The notes: generated from the sequence alone by a model not told the origin. A DNA stretch of 64,000 bases from Planctomycetota bacterium (GCA_014584315.1 JACTNA010000029.1:62001-126000), one strand, 5' to 3'; shown: positions 25,195 through 35,245, counted from the first letter of the stretch. Numbers and translations: made by a program.

Positions 25195-25856
25195 GCGCAC
25201 AGGCCGGTTGGAGCCGCGACGAAATGGCCGCGCTCGCCGCGCTGGACATCCCGGACGGCACGTACGTCAACCTCGGCATCGGCATCCCCGAACTGGTGGC
25301 GCGCCACGTCCCCGCCGGACGCGAACTGGTCTTCCACACCGAGAACGGGCTGCTCGGGGTCGGGCCGCCCCCGACGCCCGGCGATGAGGACCCGGACCTC
25401 ATCAACGCCGGCAAGAGTCCGGTCACCGCCCTGCCCGGCGCGGCGTACTTCCACCACGCCGACAGTTTCGCGATGATCCGCGGCGGGCACATCGGCGTCT
25501 GCGTGCTCGGCGCGATGCAGGTCTCCGCGACGGGCGACCTCGCCAACTGGTCCACCGGCGAACCGGACGCCATCCCCGCCGTCGGCGGCGCGATGGACCT
25601 CGTCGCCGGCGTCGGGCGCGTCCTCGTCCTCATGGAGCACGCGACGCGCCGCGGCGAGCCGAAACTGGTCGAGCGATGCACGCTCCCGCTCACCGGCGTC
25701 GGCGTCGTGAGCCGCGTCTACACCAACCTCGCCGTCGTGGACATCACGCCCGGAGGGCTTGTCGCTCGGCGCCTCGCCCCCGGCGTCGCCCTCGACGCCG
25801 TGCGGGCGTGCACCGGCGCGCCGCTCATCGACGGACGAGAGGGAGAGCGCCCATGA
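25191..25856 (+). CDS. 3-oxoacid CoA-transferase family, subunit B
   Basis: A 221-residue beta subunit. The catalytic glutamate that forms the acyl-CoA thioester intermediate is E51 in FHTENGLLGVG, and YVNLGIGIPELVA precedes it as in SCOT and PcaJ. GGHIGVCVLGAMQVSATGDLANW and GGAMDLVAGVGRV follow in family order. Translation starts at GTG 25191, overlapping the subunit A stop (GTGA), with GGGAGG a few bases upstream. Its own stop overlaps the ATG of the aminotransferase. It works as an A2B2 or AB complex with subunit A in the cytosol. Confidence 0.88.
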   Translation: MSAQAGWSRDEMAALAALDIPDGTYVNLGIGIPELVARHVPAGRELVFHTENGLLGVGPPPTPGDEDPDLINAGKSPVTALPGAAYFHHADSFAMIRGGHIGVCVLGAMQVSATGDLANWSTGEPDAIPAVGGAMDLVAGVGRVLVLMEHATRRGEPKLVERCTLPLTGVGVVSRVYTNLAVVDITPGGLVARRLAPGVALDAVRACTGAPLIDGREGERP

Positions 25857-27196
25857 GCGGTTCTTCGCGGAGCGAATCGCTGTACCGAAGGGCGGTGCGG
25901 GCGCTGCCGGGGGGGGTGAGCCGAAACGCCGTCCTGCGCCGCCCGCACCCCGTCTACGCCTCGCACGGCGCGGGGTGCCGCCTCACGGACGCCGAGGGCG
26001 TCAGCCGCCTCGACTTCGCCAACAACATGGCCTCGCTCATCCACGGCCACGCGCACCCGGCGGTTGTCCACGCCGTCGAAACGCAGATCCGCCGCGGGAC
26101 GGCCTTCACCCTGGCGACCGAGGTCGAGGTCGAGTTCGCCGAACACATGCTCGGGCGGGCGGACGCCTTCGAGATGATCCGGTTCGTGAACTCGGGGACC
26201 GAGGCGATCATGTGCTGCATCAAGGCGGCCCGCGCGTTCACCGGACGGCCGATGATCGCCAAGGTCGAGGGGGCGTACCACGGGCTGTACGACTACGCCG
26301 AGACCAGCCAGACCGCGACGCCCGCCAACTGGGGCGACCCCGACCGCCCCGCGAGCGTGCCGGTGTGCGCCGGAACGCCCGCGTCCGCGCTGGTGGAGGT
26401 CGTCGTGCTCCCGTTCAACGACGCCGAGCGCGCCGCCGCGCTGCTCGACCGCCACGCCGAGCGGATCGCCTGCGTGCTGATCGACCCCGTGCCGCACCGC
26501 GTCGGCCTGACGCCCGCGACCGAGGCGTTCGTCGGCGCGCTCCACCGCTGGACCAGGGCCAACGGGGCCTTGCTCGTCTTCGACGAGGTCATCACCTTCC
26601 GCTGCGGCTACGGCGGGGCGCAGGACGGCTACCCGGTGCGCCCGGACCTGACCGCGCTGGGCAAGATCATCGGGGGGGGGTTCCCGATCGGCGCGATCGC
26701 GGGGCGACGCGAGGTGATGGCGGTCCTCGACCCGCTGCGCTCCCCCGTGCTCTTCCCCCACTCGGGCACCTTCTCCGCCAACCCCGTCTCCATGACGGCG
26801 GGGCTGACCGCCATGCGGCTCTTCGACCGCGACGAAGTCCGGCGTCTCAACCGCCTCGGCGGCCTCGCCCGCGAGCGGATCGCCGCGCTGATCGAGGACC
26901 TCGGCGTCCCCGCGTGCGTCACGGGCGAGGGCTCGATGTTCCGCCTCCACATGAAGCCCGAGCCGCCGCGGGACTACCGGGCCGCGTTCCCATCGCCACG
27001 CGAGGCGCAGGCCGCGGGCGCGCTCGTGGACGCCCTCTTCCGCGACGGCGTCATGCTCATCGGCACCTGCACGGGCGCGCTCTCGACGCCGATGACCGAG
27101 CGCGAGATCGACGCCCTGATCGACGCCCTCCGCCCGGCGCTGCGCGGCGTCGCCCCCCTGCTGGACGCGCCGCACCCCGCGGCGCACGGAGCCTGA
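25853..27196 (+). CDS. Class III PLP aminotransferase, GSAM-like (candidate beta-amino-acid transaminase)
   Basis: A 447-residue fold-type I PLP enzyme related to glutamate-1-semialdehyde aminomutase and to the beta-phenylalanine transaminases. Family marks are LYRRAVRALPGGVSRNA at the start, HGHAHP, NSGTEAIMCCIKAARAFTG (phosphate binding), the aspartate in LLVFDEVIT, and the PLP lysine K271 in LGKIIGGGFPIGA. GSAM proper works in haem synthesis, but here it sits between CoA-transferase and thiolase genes, so a transaminase acting on a beta-amino acid is the better reading (inference). ATG 25853 overlaps the upstream stop. A nine-G run at 26672-26680 encodes the glycines after K271 and could slip. 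Confidence 0.82.
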   Translation: MSGSSRSESLYRRAVRALPGGVSRNAVLRRPHPVYASHGAGCRLTDAEGVSRLDFANNMASLIHGHAHPAVVHAVETQIRRGTAFTLATEVEVEFAEHMLGRADAFEMIRFVNSGTEAIMCCIKAARAFTGRPMIAKVEGAYHGLYDYAETSQTATPANWGDPDRPASVPVCAGTPASALVEVVVLPFNDAERAAALLDRHAERIACVLIDPVPHRVGLTPATEAFVGALHRWTRANGALLVFDEVITFRCGYGGAQDGYPVRPDLTALGKIIGGGFPIGAIAGRREVMAVLDPLRSPVLFPHSGTFSANPVSMTAGLTAMRLFDRDEVRRLNRLGGLARERIAALIEDLGVPACVTGEGSMFRLHMKPEPPRDYRAAFPSPREAQAAGALVDALFRDGVMLIGTCTGALSTPMTEREIDALIDALRPALRGVAPLLDAPHPAAHGA

Positions 27197-27199
27197 GCC

Positions 27200-28405
<1,206 letters not shown>

Positions 28406-28773
28406 GCCGCTGCCCGACAGGAGTGCCGGAGACCTTCATCACTTCGTTGAGAGTCTCGATGGCGTCGCGGAGGCGCTGCTCCTGCCAGAGGCGACGCCGG
28501 AGGTCGAGCAGTTCGCGGAGGGCGGGGCAGTCGGGGAGGACAGCGCCGGGACGGGCGAGGGCCTCGAGCAGGGATTCGCCGGCGGGGCAGAGGCCGCATT
28601 CGGCTGCTGGAGTACCAGCGCACGAATCGAGCGACGTGCCCCGAGTTGGACCCTGAGTTTGTCGTCGCCGAACTCCGCCGCTTGCTCTCGCCTCCAGACG
28701 CTTAACGCCTCTCGTCCACGAGGCTGCGGCGTGGCTGTGGTCCTCAATGGCCGGCTTTCAACATCGTGGTGTA
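28406..28773. other. Intergenic region with a possible gene remnant
   Basis: There is no intact gene between the thiolase and the convergent MoxR gene. On the minus strand, 28432-28598 reads as protein-like: a CGLC knuckle (28587-28598) followed by a leucine- and arginine-rich helix ending ETLNEVMK. The frame stays open on both sides but has no start codon or ribosome-binding site and runs into the thiolase end. It could be a degraded zinc-ribbon gene or chance. No terminator was found here. Confidence 0.3.
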
Positions 28774-29868
28774 TTACCGCATCACCCGATCCATCTGCCT
28801 CCGCTCCTCCGCCGACGCTCCCTCCACCGGGATGGCGTCCAAGAGGCTATCGATGATGGCGTCCGTCGTCACCTGGTCGGCCTCGGCGTTGAAGTTGGTG
28901 AGGATGCGGTGGCGGAGGACGGGGCGGGCGATCGAGCGGACGTGGTCGGGGGTGGCGTGGGTGGAGCCTGCGAGGATGGCCTTGGCCTTGGCCGCGAGGA
29001 CGAGGTACTCGCTGGCGCGGGGGCCGGCGCCCCAGGCGACGTACTCGGCGACCATTTCGGGGCGGGGCAGGCCGCCGTCCATCGGCTCGTTCACGCGGGT
29101 GGCGCGGACGAGACGCAGGGCGTAGCGGATCACGTGGTCGGCCACAGGCGTGCGGCGGACGAGGTCCTGCACGCGCCGGATGTCGTCGTTGGTGAGCACC
29201 GCGTCCACGGCGACCTCGCCCTTGTGGGCGGAGCGGCGGACGATCTCGAACTCCTCGTCCGCGCCGGGGTAGTCGATGAGGATCTGGAACATGAAGCGGT
29301 CCAGTTGGGCCTCGGGGAGGGGGTAGGTGCCCTCCTGCTCGATGGGGTTCTGCGTGGCCAGCACGAAAAAAGGCTCGGGGAGCGGGTGCTGCACGCCGCC
29401 GATGGTGACCTGACGCTCCTGCATCGCCTCCAGCAGGGCCGCCTGCGTCTTCGGCGGCGTGCGATTGATCTCGTCGGCGAGGATGACATTGGCGAAGACG
29501 GGGCCTTTGACGAAGCGGAGTTCGCGCGCGCCCGTGGCCTTGTCCTCCTCGATGACCTCGGTGCCGGTGATGTCGGAGGGCATGAGGTCGGGCGTGAACT
29601 GGATGCGGCTGAAGCCGAGCGACAGCGTGCGGGCGATCGTCGAGATCAGAAGCGTCTTGGCCAGCCCCGGGACACCGACCACCACCGCGTGCCCTCGGCA
29701 GAAGATGGCCATCAGGGCCTGCTCGACGACCTCGTCCTGGCCGACGATCACCTTGCGGATTTCGGTCTTGAGGCGGTCAAAGGCGTCGCGGACCTCGGCG
29801 AGGGCGTCCTCGGAGTTGCGCGGCGGCTGGTTGGATGGGTGGGGCGTGCCGGCGAGAGGGTCGGGCAT
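28774..29868 (-). CDS. MoxR-family AAA+ ATPase
   Basis: A 364-residue AAA+ chaperone of the MoxR/RavA clade, which usually matures or loads metal-containing protein complexes together with a von Willebrand A-domain partner. Walker A is GVPGLAKT, Walker B VILADEINRTPPKTQAALLEAMQE, sensor 1 LATQNPIEQEGTYPLPEAQLDRF, and the lid domain follows. ATG 29868 has GGAG 7 nt upstream and starts an unstructured ~25-residue lead. The usual DUF58 and VWA partner genes are not adjacent: the neighbours are a gene-poor stretch and a PDZ protein, so the partner must be elsewhere. Confidence 0.9.
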   Translation of the reverse strand: MPDPLAGTPHPSNQPPRNSEDALAEVRDAFDRLKTEIRKVIVGQDEVVEQALMAIFCRGHAVVVGVPGLAKTLLISTIARTLSLGFSRIQFTPDLMPSDITGTEVIEEDKATGARELRFVKGPVFANVILADEINRTPPKTQAALLEAMQERQVTIGGVQHPLPEPFFVLATQNPIEQEGTYPLPEAQLDRFMFQILIDYPGADEEFEIVRRSAHKGEVAVDAVLTNDDIRRVQDLVRRTPVADHVIRYALRLVRATRVNEPMDGGLPRPEMVAEYVAWGAGPRASEYLVLAAKAKAILAGSTHATPDHVRSIARPVLRHRILTNFNAEADQVTTDAIIDSLLDAIPVEGASAEERRQMDRVMR

Positions 29869-29958
29869 GGGAGCGCTCCGGAGAAGGGGTAGAGGAGGGT
29901 AGCAGTGGAGCAAAGGGCCAAAGGGCGAAATCGGAGAGCGAGAATGAGTGGGGATGGG

Positions 29959-29999
29959 GAAGAAGAAAACGGCCGTCGGGGGTGAGCCCGATCGGCCGT
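29959..29999 (-). terminator. Intrinsic terminator downstream of the PDZ-protein gene
   Basis: On the minus strand an ACGGCCG / CGGCCGT stem with an inner CGGG/CCCG part (29969-29999) is followed by a T-rich tail, TTTTCTTCTT (29968-29959). It lies 65 bases after the PDZ gene stop and ahead of the MoxR start, so it probably separates the two transcripts. Confidence 0.6.
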
Positions 30000-30063
30000 G
30001 TCGCGGTGTCGTCGGCCCGCGCGGGGCAGGGGGGCGCCCCTCGTGCGAGCCTTCGACGGTGCA

Positions 30064-31275
30064 TCAGCGGTTGCGGTCGCGTTCGAGGGCGTTGACGAGA
30101 CGGTCGATGCTGCGCTCGAGCCGGTCGAGGCGGTCTTCGAGGCGCGTGAGGCGCTCGTCCATGGCGCGGTCGGAAGGGGCCGGGGTGGTGGGCAGTGAAG
30201 GCTGGACGAAGACGCGGCCGCCCTGCGCGGGGGGGGCGATGCGCTGCTCCCAGAGGCGCGCGTCGTCGTAGAGGCGGTTGCGGAGGTGTGCGCCGTCCTC
30301 GGTGAGTCGCTTGACGATTTCCTCGACCTCGCGCCTGATCTCGGGCGTGAACTCGTTCCCGAGATCGCCCATGCGCTCGCGGAGTTTGAGGGCCATCTCG
30401 CGGAGCTGGTCCGCATCGCCGAAGCGCTCGACCCAGACGCCGGGGGCGGCGGGCGCGCCGGGAACCGCGGGCACGGCCGGGACGGTCGCGCCGAGGCGCT
30501 GGGCGTCGTAGGGGGCGAGGACAACCTTGACGTCCTTCTTCTGGCCGGCCTGGATGATGGCGAGGTTGAGCGTGTCGCCGGGCTTGCGTGAGCGGAGGAG
30601 TTCGCGCAGGCGCTCCTGGGTGGCGGGCTTCTGGCCGTCGATGAGCACGATGATGTCGTGCGGCTTGAGGCCGGCTTCGGCGGCGGGCGTGCCCTCCCTG
30701 ACGGTGGCGATGAGGATGCCCTCGCCCTCGGCGAGGCCGAAGTGCTCGCGGATGGACTCGCCCGGCTCGGCCATGGTGATGCCGACCATGACGGGAGGGG
30801 GCGTCAACATCTCGGGCTGGAGCTCGATGTGCGTCGTCGTGCCGTCGGGGTTGAGGAACAGGTTCCCGCCGCTGCTGAGCATGTTGATCTGCGGCACGAG
30901 TCGAACGATGGCGCCGTGCTCGCCGAACGCGAACGCCGTCGCGTCGCCGACGGTGATCGCGGTGATGACGTTGCCGCTCTCGTCCAAGAGTTCGACCTGG
31001 CCGTCGTCGTTCCGGCGGATGCGGTCCTGCGGCACGGGCTTGCCGTCGATGGTCGCCGTGATCTGGCCGTCCTTGACTTCGACGGTGGCCTCGCGCCCGT
31101 TCTCGACCTGGCGCACGATGACGTGCTGGCGGGCCGTCGCGGCGTCGGTCGTCTTCTGGCCCTCGAAGCGGATGCGGCCTTCCTGCTCGGCGGCGCGGAC
31201 CTGCGCGAAGGCCGTGCCGGCGAGGGTGCAGAGGCACGCGGCCGCTCCGATGGCGATGCGTCGGGTGTCGGTCAT
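30064..31275 (-). CDS. Exported PDZ-domain protein
   Basis: A 403-residue protein with a signal peptide (MTDTRRIAIGAAACLCTLAGTAFAQ). Residues ~40-160 form a beta-rich region with VRQVENGREATVEVKDGQITATIDGKPV. A PDZ domain follows at about 165-255 (VGITMAEPGE, GEGILIATVREGTPAAEAGLKPHDIIVLIDG). The last ~140 residues are an alanine/proline linker, a helical region and a terminal coiled coil (DERLTRLEDRLDRLERSIDRL). No protease domain is present, so it is more likely a scaffold or sensor than a DegP-type enzyme. The ATG has GGAGAG 8 nt upstream. It follows the ECF sigma/anti-sigma pair by ~110 bases on the same strand and may belong to that regulon. Confidence 0.8.
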   Translation of the reverse strand: MTDTRRIAIGAAACLCTLAGTAFAQVRAAEQEGRIRFEGQKTTDAATARQHVIVRQVENGREATVEVKDGQITATIDGKPVPQDRIRRNDDGQVELLDESGNVITAITVGDATAFAFGEHGAIVRLVPQINMLSSGGNLFLNPDGTTTHIELQPEMLTPPPVMVGITMAEPGESIREHFGLAEGEGILIATVREGTPAAEAGLKPHDIIVLIDGQKPATQERLRELLRSRKPGDTLNLAIIQAGQKKDVKVVLAPYDAQRLGATVPAVPAVPGAPAAPGVWVERFGDADQLREMALKLRERMGDLGNEFTPEIRREVEEIVKRLTEDGAHLRNRLYDDARLWEQRIAPPAQGGRVFVQPSLPTTPAPSDRAMDERLTRLEDRLDRLERSIDRLVNALERDRNR

Positions 31276-31384
31276 GGTGTTGCTCTCCGTCGTGTGCGGG
31301 CGGTGCCCGCGGTGGTGCGGGTTCAGGAACTGGGATGCGCGGCGGGCGGAGTTCCGTCGGTGGGGCTTGAAGACGGAACGTCCT

Positions 31385-32005
31385 TCAGTCCGCGCGGGTG
31401 GGGCGGGGGGTCGGCTCGAAGCGGACGGGGACGGGGCGCCCGACCTCGTCGTAGCCGAGGCGGTAGAAGTCGTCGGCGCGCAGCCGTTCGACGATCTGGC
31501 GGACATAGACGACCTCGACGCCGTTCTCGACCGGGGTGGTTTGGAGAACGATGCGTTCGGGGAGTTCACCGAGGACGGTGCCGTCGGCCTGGCCTCGGTT
31601 GTAGTACGCATCGAGGGCGTCCTGCGGGGAGTTGATGCGAACAAGCCCGGGGACGAGGCCCGCGTTCTGGGCGTCCCGGTCGCGGTCGGGCTGCGCGGGT
31701 CCGATGAACGCGGCGAGCGCGAGGCCCGCGGCGAGCGCCCACCCGCCCCACGCCGCGACGGTGCGGATGCGGATGCTCAGGCGTTCGCTGAGATGCTGCT
31801 CGATGGGTGCGCTCACCTCGTCGGCGACGGCGACGGCGTGCGCGACGGCGGCGGCGAGTTCGGCGCGGTCCTGCTGGGCCTCAGCAAGTTCGCGCCAGAC
31901 GGTCGGGTCGCGGTCGGCCATCGCGCGGAAGGCGGACCAGTCCTCGGGCGAGGCCTCGCCGTCCAGGGCGCGGGTGATCAGGATGTCGCGGTCTGCGCCG
32001 CTCAT
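31385..32005 (-). CDS. Probable anti-sigma factor (single-pass membrane protein)
   Basis: A 206-residue protein whose start overlaps the stop of an ECF sigma gene (ATGA), the standard layout for a sigma/anti-sigma pair. The cytosolic N-terminus (ILITRALDGEASPEDWSAFRAMADRDPTVW) resembles the helical sigma-binding domain of planctomycete anti-sigma factors, but it lacks the HxxxCxxC zinc motif of the ZAS class. One helix (WGGWALAAGLALAAFIG) crosses the membrane, and ~100 residues lie outside. It would hold the sigma factor at the membrane until a signal arrives; the signal is unknown. Confidence 0.75.
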   Translation of the reverse strand: MSGADRDILITRALDGEASPEDWSAFRAMADRDPTVWRELAEAQQDRAELAAAVAHAVAVADEVSAPIEQHLSERLSIRIRTVAAWGGWALAAGLALAAFIGPAQPDRDRDAQNAGLVPGLVRINSPQDALDAYYNRGQADGTVLGELPERIVLQTTPVENGVEVVYVRQIVERLRADDFYRLGYDEVGRPVPVRFEPTPRPTRAD

Positions 32006-32628
32006 GGCGTGACTCCTTCGGTTGCGGACGCGGGGCCGATGGCGTGGCGGGCGGCGAGTTCGCGCAGTGTGCGCCGCCCGCGGGCGATGCGCGTTTCGAT
32101 GGTGGTCTCCGGCAGGCCCACGACCAGGCCGATCTCGCGGTACGACATGCCGTGGATGCACCGGAGCAGCAGCGGCTCGCGGTAGGACTCGGGGAGTTCG
32201 AGCGCGAGGTTGAGGAGACGCGTGGCGTCCTCGCGCCGGGCGGCGATGGCGTCGGGCGTCTCGGCGCCGGCGGGCTGCGGAACGGACTCGACGGTTGACC
32301 GACGGTTCGGCGCGTGGTCCGGACGCGAGCGGGCCTTGCGCGCGGCCAGTCGCGCGGCGTTGATGGCGACCGAGCGCAGCCACGGACGCAGCGAAGCGGG
32401 GTCGCGGAGGTCTCCGAGTCTGCGGACGAAAGTCATGGCGACGTCCTGGAGCAGGTCTTCGAGATCGGCGTGGCGCGGCTTGTAGGCGAGGATGACGCCG
32501 GCGACCCATCGGCGGTGCCGCTGCCAGAGCGCGCGCACCGCGTCGGGATCGCCCGCGAGCGCGGCGGCGAGCGTCGGGTCGGTCGAGTCGTCATGCCCCT
32601 CGGGCGGCGGCTCGGGTTCGTAGGCCAT
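32002..32628 (-). CDS. ECF-type RNA polymerase sigma factor
   Basis: A 208-residue sigma factor with region 2 (ALWQRHRRWVAGVILAYKPRHADLEDLLQDVAMTFVRRL, the DLLQD core binding motif) and region 4 (LNLALELPESYREPLLLRCIHGMSYREIGLVVGLPETTIETRIARGRRTL, a helix-turn-helix that binds the -35). ATG 32628 has GGAG 7 nt upstream. It is translationally coupled to the anti-sigma gene downstream. Its start faces tatC across a 138-base divergent region, where a TATCCT hexamer for tatC lies at about 32700. Target promoters cannot be read from the window. Confidence 0.9.
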   Translation of the reverse strand: MAYEPEPPPEGHDDSTDPTLAAALAGDPDAVRALWQRHRRWVAGVILAYKPRHADLEDLLQDVAMTFVRRLGDLRDPASLRPWLRSVAINAARLAARKARSRPDHAPNRRSTVESVPQPAGAETPDAIAARREDATRLLNLALELPESYREPLLLRCIHGMSYREIGLVVGLPETTIETRIARGRRTLRELAARHAIGPASATEGVTP

Positions 32629-32766
32629 CGTCGGACTCCGCGATGCACGCAGGGATGCGCCCCGCGCCGGATCCCGTCGGGGCCGGGGCGGCGTCGGGCT
32701 ATCCTGATTGTTCGGGCTGGGGGCCGGTCGCGTTCGCGCGGGGTCGGCCCGGGCTGCCGCGCACGC

Positions 32767-33771
32767 ATGGGGACGAACCGCACAACCCGCCCGTCGTCCG
32801 AACAGGCGGTGATGCCGTTCGGGGACCACCTCGAGGAGTTGCGTCGCCGGCTGATCCTGTCGCTGCTGGGCCTGGCGCCGATCTTCATCCTGTCGATGTC
32901 GTTCGGGCGTCCCATGCTGGACTTCGTGACGCGGCCGGTCACGCGGCAGTTGCGGGCGTCGGGGCTGCCGCCGGAGATGCTGGCGACGAACTTCCTCGAG
33001 ACGTTCGGGACGTACGTCTTCCTGTCGCTGGTGGTGACCGTGCTGGCGGGCAGCCCGTGGGTGCTGTACCAGTTGTGGAAGTTCGTCGCGCCCGGGCTGT
33101 ACGAGGCCGAGCGGCGGTTCGTATACATCCTGCTGCCGCTGAGTTTCACGCTGACGGTGACGAGCGCTGTGTTCCTGTACGCGGTCATCATGCCGGTGGT
33201 GCTGACGTTCTTCATCGAGTTCGGCTCGGCGGTCGGTCGGACGGACCCGCACGTCGCGCCTGTGCCCGAGGGAGTCGTGCTCCCGATGTTCCCGCGGCTG
33301 GGGGCGGACCCGCCCGCGCCGGAGGTCGGGTCGGCGTGGATCAACACGGAACTGATGCAACTGCGCGTCTGCGTGGCGTACGAGGGCGAGAGGCCGGTCG
33401 TGCGCGGGTCGAACCTGACGCGGGGGAGCGGGATCGTCCAGCAGTACCGGATCAGCGAATACACCAGGACGTTCCTGACGATGGCGATGGCCTTCGCGCT
33501 CGGGTTCCAGACGCCGGTGGTCGTGCTGCTGCTCGGGTGGGCGGGGCTGGTGCGGCCGGCGATGCTCAAGAAGTACCGCAAGCACGTGATCATGGGGTGC
33601 TGCGTGGCGGCCGCGCTGCTGACGCCGGCGGACCCGATCTCGATGGCGTTGCTGGCCGCGCCGCTGTGGGCCCTCTTCGAACTCGGGAGCGTGCTGCTGC
33701 GCGTGCTGCCGGCGGATCGCGTGGCGCGGATGGGGCGGCGCGGCGCGACCGACGGGGAGGGCGAGGCGTGA
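32767..33771 (+). CDS. tatC: Sec-independent protein translocase subunit TatC
   Basis: A 334-residue multi-spanning core subunit of the twin-arginine translocase, which binds signal peptides of folded proteins. MPFGDHLEELRRRL is the conserved N-terminus, FxxEAERR-type sequence (VAPGLYEAERRF) follows, and six helices can be placed. Between helices 3 and 4 the outside loop holds about 65 extra residues (VGRTDPHVAPVPEG to VRGSNLTRGSG), making the protein ~80 residues longer than the E. coli one. No tatA or tatB is beside it. It overlaps tadA (GTGA), which overlaps fpg, so the three are cotranscribed. Confidence 0.92.
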   Translation: MGTNRTTRPSSEQAVMPFGDHLEELRRRLILSLLGLAPIFILSMSFGRPMLDFVTRPVTRQLRASGLPPEMLATNFLETFGTYVFLSLVVTVLAGSPWVLYQLWKFVAPGLYEAERRFVYILLPLSFTLTVTSAVFLYAVIMPVVLTFFIEFGSAVGRTDPHVAPVPEGVVLPMFPRLGADPPAPEVGSAWINTELMQLRVCVAYEGERPVVRGSNLTRGSGIVQQYRISEYTRTFLTMAMAFALGFQTPVVVLLLGWAGLVRPAMLKKYRKHVIMGCCVAAALLTPADPISMALLAAPLWALFELGSVLLRVLPADRVARMGRRGATDGEGEA

Positions 33772-34301
33772 GGGGGGGGGTGTTCTACTCGCGTCTGGGC
33801 GGGCTGCCGCGGGCGCGCGCGCCGGGCGAGCCGACCGGGACGGACGACGCGATGATGGCGCGCGCGCTGGCCCTGGCCGGGATGGCGGCGGCGATGGGCG
33901 AGGTCCCGGTCGGGGCCGTGGTCTACGAGACCGCGACGGGACGCATACTCGGCGAGGGCTTCAACCGGCGCGAGGCGGACAACGACCCGGCGGCGCACGC
34001 GGAACTGCTCGCCGTGCGCGCCGCCGCACGCGCGATCGACCACTGGCGGCTGAACGACTTCACCCTCGTCGTCACCCTCGAACCGTGCGCCATGTGCGCC
34101 GGCCTGGTCGTCAACGCTCGCGTGGGTCGGCTCGTCTACGGGGCGAGCGACCCGAAGGCCGGCGCGTGCGAAAGCCTGTACGCGATCCCCTCGGACGGGC
34201 GGCTCAACCACAGGCCGCAGGTCGTGCGGGGCGTGCGGAGCGAGGCCTGCGGCGACCTGCTCCGCGCGTTCTTCCGCCGGCTGCGGCGCGGAGAGGCCTG
34301 A
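33768..34301 (+). CDS. tadA: tRNA-specific adenosine deaminase TadA
   Basis: Predicted 177-residue zinc deaminase that converts A34 of tRNA-Arg(ACG) to inosine. The HAE motif (AAHAELLAV) supplies a zinc ligand and the proton-shuttling glutamate; PCAMC (LEPCAMCAG) supplies the two zinc cysteines. GEVPVGAVV and the C-terminal LLRAFFRRLRR are typical. GTG 33768 overlaps the tatC stop; GTG 33780 right after a nine-G run and ATG 33852 are alternatives. The G-run (33772-33780) lies exactly at the start region and could slip. The stop shares a base with the fpg ATG. Confidence 0.87.
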   Translation: MRGGVFYSRLGGLPRARAPGEPTGTDDAMMARALALAGMAAAMGEVPVGAVVYETATGRILGEGFNRREADNDPAAHAELLAVRAAARAIDHWRLNDFTLVVTLEPCAMCAGLVVNARVGRLVYGASDPKAGACESLYAIPSDGRLNHRPQVVRGVRSEACGDLLRAFFRRLRRGEA

Positions 34302-35245
34302 TGCCGGAACTGCCCGAGGTCGAGACCGTGCGCCGCGGCCTGGTGCGCTCGATCGTCGGGCGACGGGTCGAGTCGGCGCGGCTGCTGCGACGCGACGTGC
34401 TGCGCACGGACGGGCGGGCCGGACCCGCGGCGTTGCTCGCGGGCGGGACGATCGCGGCCGCGCTGCGCCGCGGCAAGCACCTCGCGATCGTGGCTCAGGA
34501 CGGACGCGCCCTCGGCGTCCACCTCGGCATGACGGGGCAACTGCTCGCCACGCGTCCGGGCGCGAGCGCCGGACGGAGCGACCACACCCACGCGCGATGG
34601 ACGCTCGAGGACGGGACGGTCCTGGTCTTCCGCGACCCGCGCAGGTTCGGAGGCCTGTGGAGTTACCCGTCGCTCGACGCGCTGCGGGCCGACCGCTGGG
34701 CCGACCTTGGACCGGATGCCATGTCCATCACGGCGCGGAGCCTTGCCGCCCGTCTCGCGCGGGGGCGGCGCGCCGTGAAGGCAGCCCTGCTGGACCAGGT
34801 AGCGCTCGCGGGCGTCGGCAACATCTATGCCGATGAGGCGCTGTTTCGTGCCCGAGTTCATCCCCGCCGCGAGTCGGGGTCGCTCACGCCTGCCGAACTC
34901 GACCGGCTGGCCGCGTCGATCCGGAGCGTGCTGCGCGAGGCGCTCCGGGCGGGCGGGTCGACCCTGCGGGACTACGCCGGGACCGACGGAAGCCCGGGTC
35001 GGCAACAAGAGAAGCACCTGGTCTACGGGCGGGGAGAGCGGCCGTGCGTGCGGTGCGGCCGGCGGTTGGCGACCGCTCTGGTGGCGCAGCGGACGACCGT
35101 GTACTGCGAAACCTGCCAAGGTCTCCCGATGAGTTATCCACACGCGAGACCGGGCGGTCTGTCAGTCCAGGGCGAGAGGCGGGCTCGAGGGAGGACAGGC
35201 ACGCGCTCTCCGAACGGAAAGACAGAGAAGATCAGGATCAGATAG
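34301..35245 (+). CDS. mutM: Formamidopyrimidine-DNA glycosylase
   Basis: A 314-residue bifunctional glycosylase/AP lyase that removes 8-oxoguanine and Fapy lesions. The catalytic N-terminal MPELPEVETVRRGL is intact (proline 2, glutamate 3), VGNIYADEALF and the RDPRRFG loop are present, and the zinc finger runs from CVRCGR to YCETCQG. The family normally ends just after the finger. Here ~40 basic residues follow (PMSYPHARPGGL to GKTEKIRIR), encoded by DNA with lower GC that also contains a DnaA-box sequence, so the original stop may have been lost. ATG 34301 overlaps the tadA stop by one base. Confidence 0.92.
   Translation: MPELPEVETVRRGLVRSIVGRRVESARLLRRDVLRTDGRAGPAALLAGGTIAAALRRGKHLAIVAQDGRALGVHLGMTGQLLATRPGASAGRSDHTHARWTLEDGTVLVFRDPRRFGGLWSYPSLDALRADRWADLGPDAMSITARSLAARLARGRRAVKAALLDQVALAGVGNIYADEALFRARVHPRRESGSLTPAELDRLAASIRSVLREALRAGGSTLRDYAGTDGSPGRQQEKHLVYGRGERPCVRCGRRLATALVAQRTTVYCETCQGLPMSYPHARPGGLSVQGERRARGRTGTRSPNGKTEKIRIR

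Noticed and set aside
25853..27196. Aminotransferase as glutamate-1-semialdehyde aminomutase (hemL)
   Set aside because: Embedded and overlapping in a catabolic-type operon with no haem genes; kept only as an alternative.
30064..31275. PDZ protein as a DegP/HtrA protease
   Set aside because: No trypsin-like catalytic motifs (GNSGGP, TNAHV) are present.
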